Origin: Mansonella perstans
Lineage: Eukaryota > Nematoda > Chromadorea > Rhabditida > Onchocercidae
Direction of reading: 5' to 3'
Length of the DNA: 64,000 nucleotides
Assembly: GCA_037074765.1 (NCBI GenBank)
Contig: JBAMDO010000136.1
Coordinates: 62,001-126,000 of the forward strand
In this document: in pieces, positions 57,582 through 64,000 of the stretch
Layout of the letters: the number at the start of each line of letters is the position of its first letter
How positions within the stretch are numbered: position 1 is the stretch's first letter
Translations under genes and position numbers: made by a program
The notes under the pieces: model-generated
What the model was told of the DNA's origin: nothing
What the model saw: only the letters and a program-made list of their open reading frames with translations
The model's database searches: none

Positions 57582-59814
57582 CAGATAGAGTGCAGAAAAT
57601 AATACTAACCATAAAAAATTTCAAACAGTACTAATATTGAAGAAAATTATATGACTTATTTCTACTTCATCTTTACAGTATGTAAACTTTTCGATAGTTT
57701 GATAAATTTTAATCTTATACAATTCGAAATTCGCAAAAGGATTACGAAGAAGCATAGGCGAATAAATTTCTATCAATGCTATAATAATTAAATTCAGCTA
57801 AAAGTTATGAAGTAATAATGAAATGAGAAAATGACATTTATTATGATGATATGGTTGATGATAATAATGATGTCAGAAAAAATCGAAGCAAGTTTTCCTT
57901 CAAATACTTTGATTTCAACAATTTATGTATTTTATCTGATGTATTGATTGTAACTGTGTAGCATGTAATGAATGGTAATGTTTCAATTTTATCCTACGGC
58001 TCAAATCATCATTCTACTGCAATAGACAAGGTTCATTTTTTGCAACTCTTCCTTCTATATATCTCATTGCTTAAATTCCAATGTTTGCGGTAGTAGACTG
58101 GGCAGAAATTGTGACACTAAGTTCATGCTCCTAACCTATCAGTATGCAATTCTTTTTCTATCTGTTCCAGCATGTGATTTTTTCTTTATGAATTCATAGT
58201 CACCAATCGTACAAGACTATATGATGAATCCTTTGTGTAGCTTAGATACCTAAATCTAACTCGGAAATCAAGCATTTATTCTGTACGAATTTTTCTTATA
58301 AGAAATTGTAGAATTTAAAAGACGAAGACCATATCATTGAAACTTATTACCATTCTCTGTTGAAAATTGTTTTTGACATATTGCTATAAAATGAATGAAT
58401 AGATGAACATTCATTTCTGTGATATTCTAATTTATTTTCAATGTTGAAACTTTTGCAATGAAAACGTAGCAAGAAGTCATATATGTATGATGTAATAAAA
58501 GAGTTTTCAAAAATGATGATAAAAAAAATTAAATGTTAAAGAATAATCTTACAATAATTTTATCGATTAAATTCATATCAATTATAGTAAAATAGTTAAT
58601 TGAAGAAAAAAATTATGAAATAAGCTATTGTATCCATTAAAGAAATGAATGCTAATCAGATTTCTCAAAATGTTCCCAGCTAGCCAGAGTATAAGCAAGG
58701 TGAAATTATAATAATTGACCAGAAGATCTTCATATGAGAGAAAGTATTAAATTATATAATTTAACACGTGTATGTGGATATGTTTGTATTTGAGTACACG
58801 TATTTTTGTATGCGTAAGTATAAACGTGTATGTGCGTGCATGTATGTTGCTATCGGGCCATTATTATTTGTATTGGTGATAGCTCAATCAATTATCCCTG
58901 TGATACAAACAACTATTAATCAGTCGTATCAAATAACACAGAAGGATTTAATAAAATTCTTAATGAATTTTAAATCTTTGGATTGGACAAATTATTGATT
59001 TTGAAAAATAAAATTCAAAATTTTCTAAATAGTTTCCCAACTTTCAATTTTTAAGTTGCTTTTCATTTTCTAAACTGTAACTTCGAGGAGTTTTATTTGT
59101 TGAACAATTTACGGTATATTAGCAAATTAAAAAACAAATTAATTCGCACTAAGTGAATGTTATTTGAATTTTAAATAGATCAAACAAATTCAGTAAAGAA
59201 AATAGAAATTCTGCTGCTAACTTCAAGTTATTATTAGTATTTAATGAGAGGATTTACGTGAGTAACAAAGGATTAATATCTGCCTCATCTTAACTTTTAA
59301 TTAAAATTTCGATAACTCACTAATGATATACTGATCATACATTTTGATCACTCAGTGATATACCGATAGCATACTTTGATAACTCACAATTACACTAATA
59401 ATACATCAATCAATTGAATGGAATTTAAAACAAAATTTTTTAAAAGTAAAGTGGTTCTATAATGTCATTGCGTCATACAACATTTTATAAAATTTATTTA
59501 CGTTTCTAAACAAACACGAGTGAAATTTTTCACGTACATTTTTCCCTTTTTAATTTTAAACATGATACAACAAAATTTTATTATTTCAATGTTTGTGCGC
59601 TATTTTATTGTGTGTTCCATATTATTTTGATCTAAGAAATCACGTAGTTGATGTAATTCTCTGTTTTAACATTCTAAGCAGACTGTCTTAACAAGATATG
59701 TAAGAAATATTTGGTTGATTGATTAAGTAATTGATCGATTGATTGATAATCGATCAATTAATTGGCTGATTTAAAAATGTGAGCGTCAGAAAAATTCTAA
59801 AAACCATAAGAAAA
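57175..59814. other. Spacer after copy C
   Basis: The first 400 bp are shared with copy A, and about 57680-58035 is shared with the inverted copy D. A TG/CG-rich patch lies at 58768-58850 (GTGTATGTGCGTGCATGTAT), which creates a spurious open frame. At 59290-59400 the words ACTCACTAATGATATACTGA and ACTCAGTGATATACCGATAG form a short degenerate repeat. No gene is supported. Confidence 0.5.
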
Positions 59815-59970
59815 GAATTTATCAAAAATTTCCAATATTTTTTCTTTTTCGCAGAAATAAAAACATTACTCGGTTGAGCAGATTAGATTAATATGCTCTG
59901 GAATTTAGCACTAATATAAAATCAAATTAAATTTAAAACAATTGGTTTATTGAATTCTTTTTCATTGGAT
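59815..59970 (-). repeat. Inverted-repeat arm 2b (partner 52051-52200)
   Basis: Reverse complement of arm 1b (GAATTTATCAAAAATTTCC, AACATTACTCGGTTGAGCAG, AAAACAATTGGTTTATTGAA). Confidence 0.82.
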
Positions 59971-60073
59971 TTTTTTCCTATTATTTTATATTATTTCGCT
60001 TCAATGTTTTCAAATCTTTGAAATTGAGATGATATTTGCGAGAAGTGAAAATTGCATCGTTTTCATCTTTTAT

Positions 60074-60312
60074 TGATTTAAATGTGCTAAATAATTTCAT
60101 CGAATCTTTGTTCTGAATCCATATTCATTTTAGCATGATTTTCAAATTTATTTCATGCGTCTTTGTGTGTGTGCATGCATACGCGTGTGTGCGCTTCTAA
60201 ATTAGGCGCATTAATATTTTATTATTTTCATATGCAATATGTCAATATGTAATGAAAATAACTGAAAAGTGATTTATAATATCAGTTGATGACTTCAATT
60301 CTACTTAAGGAT
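60074..60312 (-). repeat. Inverted-repeat arm 2a (partner 50752-51000)
   Basis: Reverse complement of arm 1a (TAATTTCATCGAATCTTTGT, TGCGCTTCTAAATTAGGCGC, GATTTATAATATCAGTTGAT). It is followed at about 60315-60384 by short CTATAACTTTTT tandem units, then hairpin copy 2. Confidence 0.85.
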
Positions 60313-60384
60313 ACTTTTTACTATAACTTTTTATTCAAAAAACTTTTTGCTATAACTTTTTACTATAATCAATTTTACTATAAC

Positions 60385-60481
60385 GCATATGTGTTGTAAT
60401 CGAAAAAATATCTGAGAGATGTTAAAAAAAATAAAATGAAAATCAGAAATATCTCTCATTTTTCGATTACAACACATATGC
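60385..60481. repeat. Hairpin element, copy 2 (near-perfect palindrome)
   Basis: The outer arms GCATATGTGTTGTAATCGAA and TTCGATTACAACACATATGC and the inner arms TATCTGAGAGAT and ATCTCTCA form a stem of about 36 bp with an A-rich loop. It looks like a small foldback or MITE-type element. The loop reads in the same direction as in copy 1 at 50672, although the surrounding arms are inverted. Confidence 0.8.
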
Positions 60482-60499
60482 ATTCTAGTAAAATTGTAG

Positions 60500-60658
60500 T
60501 GTGTAGAAGAAATACGGAAGATGAATTCCTTCTTCCCATGTGTACCAAGTGAAAATAATTCAGTCGATATTGCAACAAAAGGACTTCCTCCCGCAAAGCT
60601 TAGACTACAAAAACTACTGCAACACCTTGCGACCCGAAAGCGGATAACTCCAATGTGA
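60500..60658 (+). other. Orphan coding-like island (52 codons)
   Basis: A frame from the TTGTAG acceptor-like site ending at 60499 to TGA at 60656-60658 reads MNSFFPCVPSENNSVDIA, then GLPPAKLRLQKLLQHLATRK, then RITPM. Base composition is clearly less AT-rich than the surroundings, and the residues look like real protein with an amphipathic basic helix. No upstream exon joins it, and I recognise no family. It may be the last exon of an unseen gene or the relic of a gene carried in with the rearrangement. Confidence 0.35.
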
Positions 60659-62021
60659 ATATCAGTCAACAAAGAATTTGAAGACAAAGAAACACGGATC
60701 GCTGCCTCTCAACCAAGTGAGGTAATATCGCCTGCAGACGCCAAATGGTGCTAATCAGACAAGTGCAGACGGAAGGACTCAGCGAAGAAAAAAAGGAAAA
60801 ATGGAATTGTACTACGATGACCTGAAATTATGGAGAACACAAAGTCGATTGTATTTTTATTGTTTCTATATATGGGCTTGTGACTTGTGAAAAGATTTGA
60901 ATTTATATATTTCCCGGAAAACCAAAAAACTTCTTTCAGATAATCAAAGAAGCAGAATTAAAAATCTCTTGCATTGTTGTGAAAGTTTTTGTGAGTGGTC
61001 AACTTGTGGGTTAGTGTTTCCTAAAGTTTGTTTAGGACTTGTGTTGTTGGTACACTTAACTGTGTATGTGATGAATTGTGATGGAGTAAACGGGTTGAAT
61101 TGAATGTTGTGATAAGTTGTGGTAGAGAGAATGGGTTGAATCGAATTGAATGCGCAGTCACGATCTCAAACTTGGGTAATTAAACCGTTTATTAATAACA
61201 TTAACAAACACTGATTTATAATGATAATACACGAAACGCGGAGTAATACACAAAACGCGAAGTAATCGTATAATAAAAAGTGATATAATAAAAGGGGAGG
61301 AATTGGATAGATACCAACCAGTCTGGAACTGTTGAGCGAATTAAGTGATGCTTATTGAAGATTTAACAGTTTATATATGGTGTGAAGATGAGGTGGAGAC
61401 TATAATGGTTAAAGATCATGATGAGTAGTAAATGAGTGATATTTGATAGGAGAAGCCTGGATTCATGCCAATTAGTCTGGAAATGATTAAAACATTTATG
61501 TTGCTTGTATATTGCATGTAAGCATTATCATCAAACAAAGGAATTCGGCATGTGGCTGTGTTTAATAAGATATTAGCTGCAGCTGCCTGTATGCTGCTTG
61601 TATAAGATGCGACAGCTGGTAAATGAAAAGGAAGATGAGGTGTAGATTACAACGGTCCAAAGATCATAATGAGTGTAGTGAGATGACAGTTGATAGGGGT
61701 AAGAAGTTGGAATAATTAACGATATTAAAATAATGGACCAAAATCATAGTGAATGTAAGTTAACCAATTGATTGATGGGATATCTGTATTTTATAGAATT
61801 CATTCCCCTTTGATTAAGATTAGGTTTATTTTATAATTCGCTAATTTCGCGACATGCATGAATACGCAGTGCTCAACCAACATCACCAGTGAAATGGATG
61901 ATCGATAAACGGTGATAAAAATTTTTTAGGAAAATCATATCAGCATCATATTTTCACAGCATGGTTGGATTTAAATATTCCTATTCGAAAATTTATTGCA
62001 AGCACAGAATAAAAATAAAAA
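60659..62021. other. Spacer with an imperfect tandem duplication
   Basis: GATGAGGTGGAGACTATAAT, then AAAGATCATGATGAG, at 61388 recurs as GATGAGGTGTAGATTACAAC, then AAAGATCATAATGAG, at 61634. This gives a unit of about 246 bp with much divergence. Shorter echoes include GGGTTGAATTGAATG with GGGTTGAATCGAATTGAATG (61091 and 61132) and CACGAAACGCGGAGTAATAC with CACAAAACGCGAAGTAATCG. No gene is supported before the serpin stop at 62022. Confidence 0.6.
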
Positions 62022-63995
62022 TTATCCGAGGAATGGCCTGACAAATTGGCCTGCAAACAGAACGGTTTTCAAGTCCTGAATGATTGCAAAGAGGAATGGT
62101 TGATCAGCAACAAAGTTGTACGGAGAAATAGGGTGGTATAACTTAGCTGCAGTGAGTTGAAGATCTTCAACTGGTTCCGTACCTTTTTCACTTACCTGTA
62201 AGTAAATGTTCAGGTCTTTATGTTTTTGCCAAATTATTCATCAAAAAAGAAGTTTTCATTAAATTTTTCATTAAAGAAAAATTCACACAAACCTCAATGA
62301 ATCCTGAATGGATAAATTTACTAAAAGAAATTGGCGTTGGATCATTTAGAAGCTCTCCGAAATTAGCACTTCGTTTGAATACATCTGTGATGCCAATTTC
62401 CCTCAGCACTTTTTCCAGATTCAGTTCTACTTCCACTCGGAATTTTGGCAGTAAAATCTGAAATTAAAACAATTTTTAATAGATATCATCAAAATATCTC
62501 CAACAGTTGTTTAAGGAAGAGAGACGAATAAAACAAGCAGAAACAGTAATAAGCAACAAAATCAACTGCCGGGATTTTTTTATCTTTCACATTCATATGC
62601 ACTAACTTGTTCAATAGATTATTAGAATTGGATGAATGACTTACAAAAACACGTTTCCTCTGTGCATCACCAATATATTTAAGTATCTTTTCGCCTGTCA
62701 AATTTTTTAGGACATTAGATAAGCCAAAACGTTTTTTTGGCAAAATGAGAACCATCTCTACTTTATCACCAACAAAAGGCATTCTGATAAGTTTCACAGA
62801 TTGTCTCTATAATACAGTACATCTTCCGTTTTTCGCATCATCGGTATCTGAATGAAGGTAAGTGAAGATAATTAAGTGGAATATTCAAAGATTAATAATC
62901 AATGACTTCTACTTACAACAAATATTAACATACTTACCAGTTTTGTTTCTTCTCTAGAAATGCAAAAGTTTTGTTTGCTAGTTATTTCCCGCATAAATGT
63001 TTTGTTCCACATGCCTGCCAAATAAATTCTATTCATAAACAATATATAGGTATCCCTGTTGGCATCATCCACTGTTATCCGATCTGTCATTCTATTATCT
63101 TTTATAGTGGTAATCCATTCATCTATTTCCTGAAAAGGAGTTTCACTTCACGGTAATAAATCTAATGATGAAATTTGTAGGCTAAAAAAACAATAGCAAC
63201 AACAACCATTTCACCTATTCTGTTTGTCTTCACCTTCTTCTATTTATATGACTTTTGTTTGTACATAATCTAATCATACCTCAAAAAGGTCATCTTTTTC
63301 CGTCAAACTGACTTTATCCAATGCCACGTTGAAGTAAGCCTCAAGTATTCTTGAGAAGCTTTTTTTTGTACGTATTCCCTCCTTTACGTATAACTGATTT
63401 ATTAAATGCAAAACGTAATCATTGTTTTCTGCCTGCGTGATATCATCCAGAATTGTCTTGAAGTACACTCGAAATTCTGGTGTGCTTGCATCTGAGAATT
63501 CAGATTTATGGTAAATTTAGAAACGATCAATTTAACATTTTTGAAATGTCCCTATCCACAGTATGAGCTATTGGAACCTTTTTAGTGGTTTCTTAATAGC
63601 AAAGGCAATCCTTCGAGCTTAAAATTTTCAATCTATAATTACTTCCTCCTACAACATCACGCAACTGTTGGTTCGTTTTGCCTTTCGTTGCAAGAAAAAC
63701 CATGAAAAGTGAGGTTGACACTGCAAGAGGAGATAAGACGGCTGATTCATCATCTTTTGCTACTTTTTGCAGTAAATCAACCGCAAAATTCCACTGCGCA
63801 CGATTTGTTAAGGAACTGAAAAATTCGGTTACTGTAAAAAAAATAAGAAAGTTATCGTTATGAAAGAATATATAATTGCTTCAAAAATAATCATAAGAAA
63901 TTTTAAATTCTCTTGCCATACATTTCTCCAAATATAAAAATGATTTGAGTGCTCCCAATGAGAAGCAGTACGACAGTGATTTTTTGATTGATCAT
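62022..63995 (-). CDS. Serpin with signal peptide, carrying a one-base frameshift
   Basis: Exons (minus): 63995-63922, 63815-63643, 63491-63280, 63129-62938, 62847-62645, 62457-62293, 62195-62022. Length is about 397 codons if one missing base in exon 5 is allowed for. The N-terminus is a signal peptide (MINQKITVVLLLIGSTQIIF). Serpin landmarks follow in order: NFAVDLLQKV with SAVLSPLAVSTSLFMVFLAT (helices A/B), YVLHLINQLYVKEG, RDTYILFMNRIYLAGMWNKT, IPMMRKTEDVLYY, KVEMVLILPKKRFG, LPKFRVEVELNLEKVLREIG, DQPFLFAIIQDLKTVLFAGQ and a final FVRPFLG. As written, exon 5 hits TGA at 62796-62794 after YYRDNL, and the family continuation (VKLIRMPFVG) is in the next frame. Exon 5 is 203 bp where 204 would fit. 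Most serpins inhibit serine proteases, but the hinge here (EKGTEPVEDLQLT) lacks the small residues needed for loop insertion. The exon 2 acceptor could instead be 63830. Confidence 0.83.
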
Positions 63996-64000
63996 CCCAA

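Noticed and set aside
58768..58998. 76-codon plus-strand frame starting MYVDMFVFEY
   Set aside because: Its first third is translated TG-rich simple repeat, and the remainder has no motif or splice context.
60331..60687. 118-codon minus-strand open frame
   Set aside because: It runs through the hairpin element and opposite the more protein-like plus-strand frame at 60500-60658, and has no motif.

Overview
The window is AT-rich genomic DNA from a nematode, most likely a filarial or other spirurid worm. I base this on three things seen directly: introns that almost all end in TTTCAG and begin GTAAG/GTATG/GTTTG, introns longer than is usual in Caenorhabditis, and a gene set that includes an Srt-type chemoreceptor and a nematode-style globin. 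Exons were assembled by hand from open frames, splice sites and reading phase. No searches were run, so family calls rest on recognised sequence patterns.

Layout, left to right. 1-3.7 kb: non-coding. 3.7-8.0 kb (+): F-box/leucine-rich-repeat protein in ten exons. 9.2-10.3 kb (-): NDUFB1-like complex I subunit, with a second small membrane-protein frame just upstream that can overlap it. 11.0-12.05 kb (+): KXD1 (BORC subunit), convergent with 12.4-12.97 kb (-): SREK1IP1 zinc-knuckle protein. 13.15-14.2 kb (+): unrecognised small gene. 16.7-20.6 kb (+): WIPI/ATG18-family autophagy protein, convergent with 22.5-23.7 kb (-): GET1/WRB, the receptor for tail-anchored protein insertion. 26.4-33.7 kb (-): long globin gene with an N-terminal myristoylation signal. 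One of its introns holds a decayed non-LTR retrotransposon. 34-38.9 kb: non-coding.

38.9-60.5 kb is a rearranged, duplicated region. A secreted cysteine-rich protein gene (38.9-40.6 kb) has a deleted pseudogene copy at 42.9-44.8 kb and a third copy of its upstream DNA at 46.7-47.3 kb. Four copies of an Srt chemoreceptor gene follow: D (45.2-45.8 kb, inverted, decayed), A (47.7-50.3 kb, frameshifted), B (52.4-53.3 kb, inverted, truncated) and C (54.6-57.2 kb, intact). Long inverted repeats (50.75-52.2 against 59.8-60.3 kb) and a hairpin element surround copies B and C. 60.5-62 kb: non-coding apart from a small orphan coding island. 62.0-64.0 kb (-): a seven-exon serpin with a single-base frameshift and a hinge region that does not look inhibitory.

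The single-copy genes on the left are housekeeping genes (mitochondria, lysosome positioning, splicing, autophagy, ER membrane insertion). The right half is an accessory region of secreted or surface genes undergoing duplication and decay. The most unusual signals are the chemoreceptor array, the overlapping frames at the NDUFB1 locus and the broken serpin.
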